From Xanthobacter autotrophicus (GTDB taxonomy: Bacteria; Pseudomonadota; Alphaproteobacteria; Rhizobiales; Xanthobacteraceae), in NCBI RefSeq assembly GCF_029991245.1, contig NZ_JAIVFO010000019.1:1-42399 (forward strand): a DNA stretch of 42,399 nucleotides, written 5' to 3'. The notes below the pieces were generated by a model. That model made no database searches. It was not told where the DNA came from and saw only the letters and a program-made list of their open reading frames with translations. This document shows, one piece after another, positions 17,826-27,283 of this stretch. The translations under genes and the position numbers were made by a program. Position 1 is the stretch's first letter; every line of letters starts with the position of its first letter.

Positions 17826-18643
17826 TGCCCGTGAATTTCGGTGCCGATCTCAAGCATCGGACGCTCTCCGCGCTCGTCCTCGTGCCGGTTGTGCTCCTGG
17901 CCGCCTATCTGGGCGGCATCCCGTTCGCCATCCTGTGGGTGCTGGCCGGGGGCGCCATTCTCTATGAATGGGCCACCCTGGCGCAGCTGGACAACCGGCC
18001 GCTCTATCTCGGCATCGGCGGGCTGGCGCTGATCGGCGGCGGGGTCCTCGCCGTGCTTGAGATGCCGGGCCACGTCTTCAGCGCCGTCGCCCTTGGGGCG
18101 GCGGCCTGCGCGCTGGCGGTGCCGCGCCAGAGTGCCTGGGCCATGACCGGCCTGATCGTCGCCGGGAGCGCGGCCCTTCCCGTGGTGATTCTGCGCGGCG
18201 AGACGCCGCTGGGCCTTATCGCCGTGCTGTTCCTGTGCGCGGTGGTGTGGGCGACCGACATCTTCGCCTATTTCACCGGCCGCGCGCTGGGCGGGCCCAA
18301 GCTGTGGCCGCGGGTTTCCCCCAACAAGACCTGGTCGGGCGCCATCGGCGGCACGCTTGCGGGCATGGCGGCGGGCGTGCTGGTGGCGACGATTCCCGGC
18401 GGGGCCGCGCTGCTGCCGGTGGCCGGCCTCGCGCTGGGGCTCAGCATCGTCAGCCAGGCCGGCGACCTTGCCGAATCCGCGCTCAAGCGGCTGTTCGGCG
18501 TGAAGGATGCGAGCCGCCTCATTCCTGGCCATGGCGGGCTGCTCGACCGGCTCGACGGATTCGCGGCCGCCGCGCTGGCCGCCGTGGTGCTGGCGCTCCT
18601 GCGCAATGCGAGCGATCCGGCGGCCGGACTGCTCTTGTGGTAG
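17825..18643 (+). CDS. cdsA: Phosphatidate cytidylyltransferase
   Basis: A 272-residue polytopic membrane enzyme that makes CDP-diacylglycerol from phosphatidate and CTP. The C-terminal family signature SQAGDLAESALKRLFGVKDASRLIPGHGGLLDRLDG is complete. Preceding hydrophobic segments fit about seven membrane helices, and KLWPRVSPNKTWSGAIGG is also typical. The start is taken as the ATG at 17825, which overlaps the uppS stop (TGATG). A GTG at 17810 in the same frame would add five residues. The gene lies in the common uppS-cdsA-dxr order. Confidence 0.95.
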   Translation: MPVNFGADLKHRTLSALVLVPVVLLAAYLGGIPFAILWVLAGGAILYEWATLAQLDNRPLYLGIGGLALIGGGVLAVLEMPGHVFSAVALGAAACALAVPRQSAWAMTGLIVAGSAALPVVILRGETPLGLIAVLFLCAVVWATDIFAYFTGRALGGPKLWPRVSPNKTWSGAIGGTLAGMAAGVLVATIPGGAALLPVAGLALGLSIVSQAGDLAESALKRLFGVKDASRLIPGHGGLLDRLDGFAAAALAAVVLALLRNASDPAAGLLLW

Positions 18644-18653
18644 GACCTGTGTC

Positions 18654-19823
18654 ATGAAGCGCCTTTCCATCCTCGGGGCCACCGGCTCCATCGGCCACAG
18701 TGTCCGGACCCTCCTGGCCGATGCGCCCGGCCTCTATGAGGTGGAAGCGGTGGCCGGCGGGCGGGATGTGCAGGCGCTGGCCGAGACCGCCCGTGCGCTC
18801 AATGCGCGCTTCGCCGCCATCGCCGATCCGGCGGCGGGCAGGGCCCTTGCCGATGCGCTGGCCGGCTCCGGCATCGCCAGCGGCGCCGGCCCTTCGGCCC
18901 TGATCGAGGCGGCCCAGCGCGAGGCGGACGTGGTGGTGAGCGCCATCGTCGGGGTGGCGGGCCTCGCGCCCACCGTGGCGGCCTTCGCGCCGGGCCGGCG
19001 CATCGCGCTGGCCAACAAGGAATGCCTGGTGGCCGCCGGCGCCTTCTTCATGGCCGAGGCGGCGCGGCAGGGCACCGAGATCCTGCCGGTGGACAGCGAG
19101 CACAACGCCATCTTCCAGGCGCTGGAGGCCGGCCCGCGCAAGGCGGTGGAGAAGATCACGCTGACGGCCTCTGGCGGCCCGTTCCGGCTCAAGAGCCGGG
19201 AGGAGATCGCGCGGGCGGTGCCGAAGGACGCCCTGAAGCACCCCAACTGGTCCATGGGCGCCAAGATCACCATCGATTCGGCGACCCTCATGAACAAGGG
19301 CCTCGAACTGATCGAGGCGATGCACCTGTTCGCCTTGCCGCCCGAGCGCTTCGATGCGGTGGTGCATCCCGAGTCGGTGATTCACGGGCTGGTGTCCTTC
19401 GTGGACGGGTCGGTGACTGCCGGCCTTGCCATGCCCGACATGTGCGTGCCCATCGCCCATTGCCTGGCCTTCCCGGACCGAATCGCCACCTCCTGCCGCC
19501 GTCTGGACCTCGTGGCCCTGGGCCGCCTCACCTTCGAGGCGCCGGACGAGGCCCGCTTCCCGGCGCTGGCGCTCGCCCGCGCCGCCATGGCCGCCGACGG
19601 GGTGGCCGCAACCATCCTCAACGCGGCCAACGAGGTGGCGGTGGCCGCCTATCTTGAAGGGCGGATCGGCTTTTACGGCATCACCGATACCGTGGCCGCG
19701 ACGCTGGACCGCATCAATGGCGGCCCTGCGCCTGCCAGTGTCGCCGATGCCATGGAGGCGGATGCACAGGCGCGACGCGCCGCTGCCGTGCTCTTGCCTA
19801 AGTTTTCCGCAAAGGCATCTTAG
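18654..19823 (+). CDS. dxr: 1-deoxy-D-xylulose 5-phosphate reductoisomerase
   Basis: A 389-residue enzyme of the MEP isoprenoid pathway, converting DXP to MEP with NADPH. It shows the NADPH loop LGATGSIG (7-14), ANKECLV (120-126), the metal ligands in PVDSEHNAIFQ (Asp147, Glu149), the active-site loop ASGGPFR, and HPNWSMGAKITIDSATLMNKGLELIEA. The length is normal. The ATG at 18654 is 10 bases after the cdsA stop with AGGA in between. It supplies precursors for UppS encoded two genes upstream. The spacer to rseP is 153 bases. Confidence 0.97.
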   Translation: MKRLSILGATGSIGHSVRTLLADAPGLYEVEAVAGGRDVQALAETARALNARFAAIADPAAGRALADALAGSGIASGAGPSALIEAAQREADVVVSAIVGVAGLAPTVAAFAPGRRIALANKECLVAAGAFFMAEAARQGTEILPVDSEHNAIFQALEAGPRKAVEKITLTASGGPFRLKSREEIARAVPKDALKHPNWSMGAKITIDSATLMNKGLELIEAMHLFALPPERFDAVVHPESVIHGLVSFVDGSVTAGLAMPDMCVPIAHCLAFPDRIATSCRRLDLVALGRLTFEAPDEARFPALALARAAMAADGVAATILNAANEVAVAAYLEGRIGFYGITDTVAATLDRINGGPAPASVADAMEADAQARRAAAVLLPKFSAKAS

Positions 19824-19976
19824 GATCAGTTTGTCGTCTCACGGGCGGCGGGCTTTTATACCGTTCGTTTGGGCGGGCGATGGTGTTGATGCCGGGTGGC
19901 CCGGCAGTATCAGGTCGGCCAAGGCGCGGGACTTCCCCCGTGCCGGGCGCCGTCCGCGGGAGAAGAGGTTCCGATA

Positions 19977-21134
19977 ATGGATGTGCTTTCCGGTCTCGGC
20001 GCGCACCTGGGCAGTCTCTCGTCCTCCCTTCTCGGATATATCGTTCCATTCCTGTTCGTTTTGACCCTCGTGGTGTTCTTCCACGAACTCGGTCATTTCT
20101 GGGTGGCGCGGCGCGCCGGGGTGAAGGTGCTCACCTTCTCCCTCGGCTTCGGGCCGGAGATCGCCGGCTTCAACGACCGGCACGGCACCCGCTGGCGGCT
20201 CGCCGCAGTGCCGCTGGGCGGCTATGTGCGCTTCTTCGGCGACGAGGACGCCGCCTCCACCCCCAATCAGGCACGCCTCGCCGAAATGACCCCGGCCGAG
20301 CGGCGCGAGAGCTTCTTTTTCCAGCCGGTGGGCTGGCGGGCCGCCATCGTGGCCGCCGGGCCGATCGCGAACTTCCTCCTCGCCATCGTCATCTTCGCCT
20401 TCGTCTTCATGGTGTTCGGCAAGCAGGTGACGGCGCCCCGCGTGGATCAGGTCAACCCCGGCAGCGTGGCGGAGAGCGCCGGCTTCAAGCCCGGCGACCT
20501 GGTGCTGGAGATCGACGGCGCCAAGGTGGAGAGCTTCTCCGACATGCAGCGCATCGTCGGCAGCCGTGCGGGGGAGGGGCTCGCCTTCACCATCGTGCGT
20601 GGCGACCGGCAGCTCACCTTGACCGCCGTGCCCGAGCTGAAGGAGGTGAAGGACCCCTTCGGCAATGTGCACCGCACCGGCCTGCTCGGCATCTCCCGTT
20701 CCCTTGCGGCAGGTGACGTAACCACCCACCGCTACGGTCCCGTTGAAGCCGTTGGCCTGGGTGTCCAGGAAACTTGGTTCGTGGTAACCCGCACCTTCAG
20801 CTATCTGGGCGGCCTGATCGCCGGCCGCGAGTCGGCGGACCAGCTGGGCGGACCCATCCGCATCGCCCAGGTGTCGGGGCAGGTTGCGACCTTTGGTATC
20901 GGGGCACTTCTGTCTCTGGCAGCAGTGCTGTCCGTTTCTATCGGACTGCTTAACCTCTTTCCCATCCCGCTGTTGGATGGCGGCCACCTTCTGTTCTACG
21001 CTTTCGAGGCGATCCGTGGGCGTCCTCTGAGCGCCCGCACCCAGGACATCGGCTTCCGTATCGGCCTTGCGCTGGTGCTGATGCTGATGATTTTCGCGAC
21101 GTGGAACGACGTGCTGCATATTGCTGCAATGTAA
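19977..21134 (+). CDS. rseP: RIP metalloprotease RseP (site-2 protease)
   Basis: A 385-residue inner-membrane zinc protease. The first membrane helix holds HELGH (His36, Glu37, His40), and the periplasmic part has a PDZ domain (APRVDQVNPGSVAESAGFKPGDLVLEIDG). The last helices hold LLNLFPIPLLDGGH, the third zinc-ligand motif. RseP cuts anti-sigma factors and leftover signal peptides within the membrane. The ATG at 19977 has AGAGG upstream; longer frames to the left are not homologous. It stands next to bamA as in most alphaproteobacteria, linking envelope-stress proteolysis with outer-membrane assembly. Confidence 0.95.
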   Translation: MDVLSGLGAHLGSLSSSLLGYIVPFLFVLTLVVFFHELGHFWVARRAGVKVLTFSLGFGPEIAGFNDRHGTRWRLAAVPLGGYVRFFGDEDAASTPNQARLAEMTPAERRESFFFQPVGWRAAIVAAGPIANFLLAIVIFAFVFMVFGKQVTAPRVDQVNPGSVAESAGFKPGDLVLEIDGAKVESFSDMQRIVGSRAGEGLAFTIVRGDRQLTLTAVPELKEVKDPFGNVHRTGLLGISRSLAAGDVTTHRYGPVEAVGLGVQETWFVVTRTFSYLGGLIAGRESADQLGGPIRIAQVSGQVATFGIGALLSLAAVLSVSIGLLNLFPIPLLDGGHLLFYAFEAIRGRPLSARTQDIGFRIGLALVLMLMIFATWNDVLHIAAM

Positions 21135-21329
21135 GGGTTTTTGATTTGCCGCACCGGGGTCGTGGCGGGAACGCAACGGTCCTCGGAAAAGGGCAGGCTG
21201 GAGGGGCGGTGTTGTTTGCACCGCAGGTAAAAGCCTGTACAAGCGGCAATGCAGGGTGAGAATCCGTCATCGCCCTTCAAGGGCTTCGGGCGGCTTCGAG
21301 AACAACGAAATTTCAAGGTTGCGCACCAT

Positions 21330-23852
21330 ATGACTGCTTCGCTCCGGGTCTTGAGAAATCTGGCTGCCGCCTTTGGGCTCGCCGCGTGCGTCGCGGGAGT
21401 TTCGGTGGCCGGTTCCCTCGTCGTGGCAAGTCCTGCCGCTGCGCAGTCGAGCTCCATCGTCGTCGAGGGCAACCGCCGCGTCGATGCCGAGACCATCCGT
21501 TCCTATTTCGGGCCAGGCCCCTACACCGCGGGCAAGGTCGATGAGGCCTGGAAGGCGCTCTACGCCACCGGCCTGTTCTCCGACGTGCAGGTGTCCCAGT
21601 CCGGCGGCCGCATCATCGTGCGCGTGTCCGAGAACGAGGTGATCAACCGCGTCGTTTTCGAGGGCAACCGCAAGATCAAGGACGAGGTCCTCGAGGGCGA
21701 GATCCAGTCAAAGCCCCGTGGCACCCTCTCCAAGGCCACCGTCCAGGCGGACACCCAGCGCATCATCGAGGTCTACCGGCGGTCCGGCCGCAGCGGCGTG
21801 CGCGTCAATCCGGTGACCATCGACCGCGGCAATGGTCGTGTGGACCTCGTGTTCGAGGTCACCGAGGGCGACAAGACCGGCATCAAGGACATCAAGTTCG
21901 TTGGCAACAAGGCCTTTTCGGACTGGAAGCTGAAGGATGTCATCTCCACGACCGCCACCAACTGGCTGTCGTTCCTGAAGTCCACCGATGTGTATGATCC
22001 GGACCGGGTGAACTCGGACCAGGAATTGCTGCGCCGCTTCTACCTGAAGAACGGCTATGCCGACTTCCGCATCATCGGTGCCTCTGCCGAGATGGATCCC
22101 GCCGGCGGCGGCTACACCATCACCTTCACCCTGGACGAGGGCGAGCAGTATCGCTTCGGCAAGGTGGATGTGGTCTCCAATATCCGCGATGTCTCCGGTG
22201 AGTCCCTGCGCCGCTCCGTGCGCGCCACCGAGGGGCAGGTCTACAACGCGGAACTGGTCGAGAAGTCGGTCGAGAACCTGACCATCGAGGTGTCGAAGAG
22301 CGGCTACGCCTTCGCTCAGGTGCGTCCGCGCGGCGATCGCGACTTCGAGGCCAAGCGCATCAATGTCGTCTTCGTGGTCGAGGAAGGCCCGCGGGTCTAC
22401 ATCGAGCGCATCGAGGTGCGCGGCAACACCCGCACCCGGGACTTCGTGATCCGTCGCGAGTTCGATATCGGCGAGGGCGATGCCTACAATCGCGTGCTGG
22501 TCGATCGCGCCGAGCGGCGCCTGCGCAACCTCGGCTACTTCAAGACCGTCAAGATCGTCACCGAGCCCGGCTCCGCGCCCGACCGGGTGATCCTGGTGGT
22601 GGACGTGGAAGACCAGCCCACGGGTGAGTTCGCCATCTCCGGCGGCTACTCCACCGCGGACGGCGTCATCGCCGAGGTCTCGCTGGGCGAGAAGAATTTC
22701 CTTGGTCGCGGCCAGTACGTGAAGGTGTCCGGCTCCATGGGCGAGAACGCCCAGGGCGCGGAATTCTCCTTCACCGAGCCCTACTTCCTCGGCTATCGCC
22801 TTGCGGCCGGCTTCGACCTGTACTGGAAAGAAACCAGCACCACGAGCTACACGCCGTATGGCACCACCACGGTCGGCGGTGGCCTGCGCTTCGGCCTGCC
22901 CATCACCGACGAGATCACGCTGGCGCTGCGCTACAATCTCTACCAGCGCGAGATCAATCTCTGTAACGACTACACGGTTGGCACCGTCTATTACGACTAC
23001 TGCGCCAGCACGACGTCCTGGGCGATCCGCGATGCGGCGGCGCAGGGTGCCACGATTACGTCTGCGATCGGCTACACCCTGTCCTTCAATGGTCTCGACA
23101 ACAACATGAACCCGACCCAGGGTCTCTATGCCGAGCTCAAGCAGGACTTCGCTGGCGTCGGCGGCGACGTGAACTTCATCCGCACCACCGGTGATATCCG
23201 TCACTACACGCCGCTCTGGTTTGACTCGGTGCTCATCCTGCGCACCCAGGCCGGCTATGTGAGCTCCTGGGGCAATGACAATCTGGACGTGCTCGACAAT
23301 TTCTACATGGGTCCGAACCTGGTGCGTGGCTTCGCCCCATCCGGCATCGGCCCGCGTGACGGCGCGCCCTGCGCTGCGACCAACGCCAGTTCGCCCATTG
23401 GCTACAGCTGCACCAGCAACGAGCTGAATGCGCTGGGTGGTACCACCTATTGGGGTGTCTCTGCGGAAATTCAGTTCCCCTTCGCCTTCCTGCCTAAGGA
23501 TATCGGCATGAAGGGCGCCATCTTCGCCGATGCCGGCTCGCTGTTCGATTACGGCGGACCGACCGAATTCCCGGGTGTGTATAATTCCTTTACCAATCCC
23601 AATGCTTCGCCGCCCTGGTCGGGGAACAACTACTATGGGAACCCAAACTTCGTGACTTGCCCTGCTGGATCTAAGAACGCGGCTGGCAACGTCTGCGTGT
23701 ACGACGACAACACGATCCGCTCGTCCATCGGCGCCAGCCTGATCTGGCAGTCGCCCTTCGGACCGCTGCGCTTCGACTATGCGTGGGTGCTGTCGCAGGC
23801 GTCCTACGACCGGACCCAGGCGTTCCGCTTCTCCGGCGGCACGCGCTTCTGA
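21330..23852 (+). CDS. bamA: Outer-membrane protein assembly factor BamA
   Basis: An 840-residue Omp85 protein, the core of the BAM machine. The signal peptide (MTASLRVLRNLAAAFGLAACVAGVSVAGSLVVASPAAA) is cut before QSSSIVVEGNRRVD. Five POTRA domains follow (about residues 45-440; note VVFEGNRKIKDEVL, IKFVGNKAFSDWKL and IEVRGNTRTRDFVI), then the 16-strand barrel with the VRGF motif (NLVRGFAPSG) and a terminal phenylalanine (FSGGTRF). The ATG at 21330 begins the signal peptide; the ATG at 21249 would add 27 residues ahead of it. It follows rseP. No skp/ompH gene stands between bamA and lpxD, as is usual in this group of bacteria. Confidence 0.96.
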   Translation: MTASLRVLRNLAAAFGLAACVAGVSVAGSLVVASPAAAQSSSIVVEGNRRVDAETIRSYFGPGPYTAGKVDEAWKALYATGLFSDVQVSQSGGRIIVRVSENEVINRVVFEGNRKIKDEVLEGEIQSKPRGTLSKATVQADTQRIIEVYRRSGRSGVRVNPVTIDRGNGRVDLVFEVTEGDKTGIKDIKFVGNKAFSDWKLKDVISTTATNWLSFLKSTDVYDPDRVNSDQELLRRFYLKNGYADFRIIGASAEMDPAGGGYTITFTLDEGEQYRFGKVDVVSNIRDVSGESLRRSVRATEGQVYNAELVEKSVENLTIEVSKSGYAFAQVRPRGDRDFEAKRINVVFVVEEGPRVYIERIEVRGNTRTRDFVIRREFDIGEGDAYNRVLVDRAERRLRNLGYFKTVKIVTEPGSAPDRVILVVDVEDQPTGEFAISGGYSTADGVIAEVSLGEKNFLGRGQYVKVSGSMGENAQGAEFSFTEPYFLGYRLAAGFDLYWKETSTTSYTPYGTTTVGGGLRFGLPITDEITLALRYNLYQREINLCNDYTVGTVYYDYCASTTSWAIRDAAAQGATITSAIGYTLSFNGLDNNMNPTQGLYAELKQDFAGVGGDVNFIRTTGDIRHYTPLWFDSVLILRTQAGYVSSWGNDNLDVLDNFYMGPNLVRGFAPSGIGPRDGAPCAATNASSPIGYSCTSNELNALGGTTYWGVSAEIQFPFAFLPKDIGMKGAIFADAGSLFDYGGPTEFPGVYNSFTNPNASPPWSGNNYYGNPNFVTCPAGSKNAAGNVCVYDDNTIRSSIGASLIWQSPFGPLRFDYAWVLSQASYDRTQAFRFSGGTRF

Positions 23853-23866
23853 TCCCGATCCTGCAA

Positions 23867-23915
23867 GGCGGGCGCCGGAGGGTGGTGGCTTCGGCCCCAA
23901 CCTCCGGCGCCCGCC
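23867..23915 (+). terminator. Strong hairpin between bamA and lpxD, likely terminator
   Basis: Positions 23867-23881 (GGCGGGCGCCGGAGG) and 23901-23915 (CCTCCGGCGCCCGCC) form a perfect 15-bp stem around a 19-base loop. It is followed by GCGTTCTTA, a weak U-rich tail. It starts 14 bases after the bamA stop and ends 30 bases before the lpxD ATG. It probably ends or reduces transcription from bamA into the lipid A genes, or protects the bamA mRNA end. Confidence 0.65.
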
Positions 23916-23945
23916 GCGTTCTTAGCGCCCGGGCATATCCTTCCC

Positions 23946-25043
23946 ATGAGCCATGACGTTTTCTTCCCGCTTCCGGCGCCCCTCACCCTCGCGGAGGCGG
24001 CGGCCCTCAGCGGGGCGCGGCTCGCCGTCGCCGATGAGGCGCAGGCCGCCGAGCTGGGCGCGCGCACCATCAAGGGCGTCGGCACCCTGGAGACAGCGGG
24101 ACCGGACGAGCTCGCCTTCTGCGATACGGTCCAGTTCGCCGAGAAGCTCGGTGCCGTGCGGGCCGGTGCGGTCATCACGTCGGAGCGGTTTGCGGCCAAG
24201 GCGCCCCCCGGCCTGACGCTACTCATTGCGGCGCGGCCCGCGGCGGCCTTTCTCGCCGTCACCCGCACCCTCTTCCCCGCAGCCCTCAAGCCGCTGTCCA
24301 TCTTCGGCCAGGACGGCGTCGCGCCGGGCGCGCAGGTGCATCCGAAAGCACGACTCGAGGACGGCGTGACGGTGGATCCTGGCGCCGTGATCGGGCCCGG
24401 TGCGGAAATCGGCGCGGGCACCGTGGTCTGTGCGGGGGCCATCATCGGTCCGCATGTCCGCATCGGCCGCAACTGCGCCATCGGGCCCGGTGCCAGCATC
24501 ATCCACGCGTTTCTTGGCAACGGCGTGATCATCCATGGCGGCGCGCGCATCGGCTCGGATGGCTTTGGCTACCAGCCGAGCCCCAAGGGCCATGTGAAGG
24601 TGCCGCAGATCGGCCGGGTGGTGATCCAGGACGACGTGGAAATCGGCGCCAACACCACCATCGACCGCGGCGCCCTGACCGATACGGTCATCGGCGAGGG
24701 CACCAAGATCGACAATCTGGTGCAGATCGCCCACAACGTGGTGACCGGCCGGCATTGCATCATCGTGTCCCAGACCGGTATTTCGGGGTCCACCACGCTC
24801 GGGGATTTCGTGATGCTGGGCGGCCAGGTGGGCGTGGTCGGCCATGCCACCATCGGCACCGGCGCGCAGATCGCCGCGTCCAGCAACGTGAAGGGCGACG
24901 TGCCACCCGGCGTGCGCTGGGGCGGCACGCCGGCCAAGCCTGTCCGTGAATGGTTCCGCGAGGTGACGACCCTCAAGCGCCTCGCCGCGGCCAGCGCCCG
25001 GCGGGACGGCAATGACGGGGAAGGGGAAGGATCGGGGGAATGA
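23946..25043 (+). CDS. lpxD: UDP-3-O-(3-hydroxyacyl)glucosamine N-acyltransferase
   Basis: A 365-residue left-handed beta-helix acyltransferase adding the N-linked 3-hydroxyacyl chain in lipid A synthesis. The N-terminal uridine-binding domain spans about 1-120, and a long series of hexapeptide repeats ([21 protein letters not shown] and onward) follows. [12 protein letters not shown] contains the catalytic histidine, His263. The ATG at 23946 starts shortly after the bamA-lpxD hairpin. The stop overlaps the fabZ start (ATGA), so translation is coupled. Confidence 0.96.
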   Translation: MSHDVFFPLPAPLTLAEAAALSGARLAVADEAQAAELGARTIKGVGTLETAGPDELAFCDTVQFAEKLGAVRAGAVITSERFAAKAPPGLTLLIAARPAAAFLAVTRTLFPAALKPLSIFGQDGVAPGAQVHPKARLEDGVTVDPGAVIGPGAEIGAGTVVCAGAIIGPHVRIGRNCAIGPGASIIHAFLGNGVIIHGGARIGSDGFGYQPSPKGHVKVPQIGRVVIQDDVEIGANTTIDRGALTDTVIGEGTKIDNLVQIAHNVVTGRHCIIVSQTGISGSTTLGDFVMLGGQVGVVGHATIGTGAQIAASSNVKGDVPPGVRWGGTPAKPVREWFREVTTLKRLAAASARRDGNDGEGEGSGE

Positions 25044-25525
25044 ACGATACGACGTCCGCCGCCGAAGGTGCGGCGCCGAAGGTGCTCGCCAGCGCCGACA
25101 TCCTCAAGGTGCTCACCTGCCTGCCCCATCGCTATCCGTTCCTGATGGTGGATCGGGTTGAGCTGATCGACGGCGACCTCTCCTGCGTCGGCATCAAGAA
25201 TGTGACGGCCAACGAGCCGCACTTCCAGGGTCATTTCCCCGGCAACCCGGTGATGCCCGGCGTCCTCATCATCGAGGGCATGGCGCAGACCGCAGGCGTC
25301 GTCTGCGTGCTCGGCAAGGACAGCGAGAAGCCCTCTCTGGTCTATTTCATGACCATCGACGAGGCGAAGTTCCGCCGCCCGGTCGTGCCGGGCGACGTGC
25401 TCGAATATCACATGACGCGCATCTCCCGCCGCCGCAATATGTGGTGGTATCGAGGTGAGGCCAAGGTGCGCGGCGAGATCGTCGCACAGGCCAAGGTGGG
25501 CGCCATGATCATGGAGAACAGCTAG
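25040..25525 (+). CDS. fabZ: 3-hydroxyacyl-ACP dehydratase FabZ
   Basis: A 161-residue hot-dog-fold dehydratase. [13 protein letters not shown] is the family start, and the catalytic pair is His65 ([11 protein letters not shown]) and Glu79 (IIEGMAQ). It removes water from 3-hydroxyacyl-ACP for membrane fatty acids and so competes with LpxA and LpxD for the same pool. It overlaps lpxD by four bases (ATGA) and lpxA by one base (TAGTG), a tightly coupled set. Confidence 0.96.
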   Translation: MNDTTSAAEGAAPKVLASADILKVLTCLPHRYPFLMVDRVELIDGDLSCVGIKNVTANEPHFQGHFPGNPVMPGVLIIEGMAQTAGVVCVLGKDSEKPSLVYFMTIDEAKFRRPVVPGDVLEYHMTRISRRRNMWWYRGEAKVRGEIVAQAKVGAMIMENS

Positions 25526-26331
25526 TGGCGAAGATCGACCCCACCGCTCGGGTGGAAAACCCGGCGGGCCTTGCGGATGATGTGGAGATCGGCCCCTACG
25601 CAGTTCTCGGTCCGGATGTGGTGCTCCAGGAGGGTGTCAAGCTCCTCGCCCATGTGAACATCCAGGGCGCCACCACCATCGGCGCGCGCACCACGGTCTT
25701 TCCTTTCGCCTCCCTCGGCACGGCGCCGCAGTCGGTGCACTACAAGGGCGAGCGCACCGAACTGTTCATCGGCTCCGACTGCATCATCCGCGAGCACGCC
25801 ACTGCCAGCATCGGCACGGCGGGCGGCGGCGGCGTTACCCGCATCGGCAACGGCGTCATGATGATGACGGGATCCCATGTGGGCCACGACTGCATGGTGG
25901 GCGACAGCGTCATCTTCGCCAACAATGCGGTTCTGGGCGGCCATGTGAGCGTGGGCGAGTTCACCTTTCTGGGCGGGCAGTGCGCGGTGCACCAGTTCAC
26001 CCGCATCGGCGCCCAGTGCATGATTTCCGGCCTCACCGGCGTGCGCGAGGATGTGATCCCCTTCGGCAATGTGCTCGGCCAGGCCGGCAAGCTGGTGGGC
26101 CTCAACGTCATCGGCATGAAGCGCCGCGGCTTTTCCAAGTCCGACCTGCACGCGGCGCGGGCGGTCTATCGCGATCTCTTCTTCGGCGAGGGCACGTTCG
26201 AGGCCCGGCTCGAGACCGTGCGCGAACAGGCGGAGACTTCGGCCTTCGCCGCGGCCGTGGTGAGTTTCATCGACGCTGACCGCAAGCGGCCGATCTGCCA
26301 GCCCTCGCGGGGCGTCATCAAGGAGGAGTGA
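25525..26331 (+). CDS. lpxA: UDP-N-acetylglucosamine O-acyltransferase
   Basis: A 268-residue enzyme for the first step of lipid A synthesis. Hexapeptide-repeat beta-helix throughout; the catalytic histidine is His121 in SHVGHDC. NNAVLGGHVSVGEFTFLGGQCAVHQF and GLNVIGMKRRGFS are diagnostic, followed by a helical C-terminal domain. The start is a GTG at 25525 sharing its first base with the fabZ stop codon. Three bases separate its stop from the lpxI start. Confidence 0.96.
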   Translation: MAKIDPTARVENPAGLADDVEIGPYAVLGPDVVLQEGVKLLAHVNIQGATTIGARTTVFPFASLGTAPQSVHYKGERTELFIGSDCIIREHATASIGTAGGGGVTRIGNGVMMMTGSHVGHDCMVGDSVIFANNAVLGGHVSVGEFTFLGGQCAVHQFTRIGAQCMISGLTGVREDVIPFGNVLGQAGKLVGLNVIGMKRRGFSKSDLHAARAVYRDLFFGEGTFEARLETVREQAETSAFAAAVVSFIDADRKRPICQPSRGVIKEE

Positions 26332-26334
26332 GGC

Positions 26335-27273
26335 GTGAGCCTTCCAGGGCAGAACGGGCAGGGGCCGGTGCCTGGCCCGGGCGCCCTGAAGGCCGCGGGC
26401 ATGGCTGCGGAGGATCGGGGGCCGGCCGGCAGGGGTCCCGTGGGCATCGTCGCCGGCGGCGGCGCCTTTCCCGCGGCGGTCGCCGAGGCGGTCATCGGGC
26501 AGGGCCGGGAGGTGCTGCTCCTCCTCATTCGCGGGTTCGCCGATCCGGCGCTGGAGCGCTATCCCCACCAGTGGTTTCGCCTGGGCTCGCTGGGCTCCGT
26601 CACCGCCATGGCCAGGGCGCGGGGCGTGCGCGACGTGGTGATGGTGGGTGCGCTCACCCGTCCGCGCGTGTCCGATCTCGGCTTCGACTGGACCATGCTG
26701 CGCCTGTTGCCGCGCATCGCCCGGCTGTTCCGCGGCGGTGACAACCATCTGCTGTCCGGCGTGCTCGGGCTGGTGGCGGAGCAGGGCTTCAACCTCGTCG
26801 GTGCCCACGAGGTTGCCCCCGGCCTGCTGCTGCCGCAAGGCGTGCTCGGTGCGCGGGGCCCCTCGGCGCAGGACCGGCAGGACATGGCCCGCGGGCTCGA
26901 TGTCATCCGCACCCTCGGGCCGTTCGACGTGGGGCAGGGGGTGATCGTGGTGGATGGCTTCGTCGCGGCGGTGGAGGCGGCGGAAGGCACCGACCAGATG
27001 CTTGCGCGATACGGCGAGATGCGCCGCACCGGCCGCCTGCGTTTTCACGCGGGGCGCGGCGTGCTGGTGAAGGCGCCCAAGCCGGGGCAGGACCGGCGGG
27101 TGGACCTGCCCTCCCTCGGACCTGCCACGGTGGCGCGCGCGGCCGAAGCGGGCCTCGCCGGCATCGCCTTCGAGGCGGGCGGCGCCATCGTGCCCGACGT
27201 GCAGGCGCTGGTGGCCGGAGCCGATGCCGCCGGCCTGTTCATTTTCGGCATGGGCCGGAGCAGCCAGACGTGA
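26335..27273 (+). CDS. lpxI: UDP-2,3-diacylglucosamine pyrophosphatase LpxI
   Basis: A 312-residue LpxI (formerly DUF1009) that hydrolyses UDP-2,3-diacylglucosamine to lipid X; it replaces LpxH in alphaproteobacteria. The N-terminal GIVAGGGAFPAAVAEAV (about 37-53), the middle RLGSLGSVTAMARARGV, and the C-terminal VKAPKPGQDRRVDLPSLGPATV and EAGGAIVPD blocks are typical. The first 35 residues (rich in Gly, Pro and Ala) precede the conserved domain, so the real start may be the ATG at 26401. The GTG at 26335 is used because GGAGGAGTGAGG lies just upstream and the gene is only three bases from lpxA. Confidence 0.92.
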   Translation: MSLPGQNGQGPVPGPGALKAAGMAAEDRGPAGRGPVGIVAGGGAFPAAVAEAVIGQGREVLLLLIRGFADPALERYPHQWFRLGSLGSVTAMARARGVRDVVMVGALTRPRVSDLGFDWTMLRLLPRIARLFRGGDNHLLSGVLGLVAEQGFNLVGAHEVAPGLLLPQGVLGARGPSAQDRQDMARGLDVIRTLGPFDVGQGVIVVDGFVAAVEAAEGTDQMLARYGEMRRTGRLRFHAGRGVLVKAPKPGQDRRVDLPSLGPATVARAAEAGLAGIAFEAGGAIVPDVQALVAGADAAGLFIFGMGRSSQT

Positions 27274-27283
27274 GCGGGCAATC

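Noticed and set aside
21708-23900. A 730-codon open frame on the minus strand opposite bamA
   Set aside because: No recognisable domains and a composition typical of antisense frames; BamA is certain.
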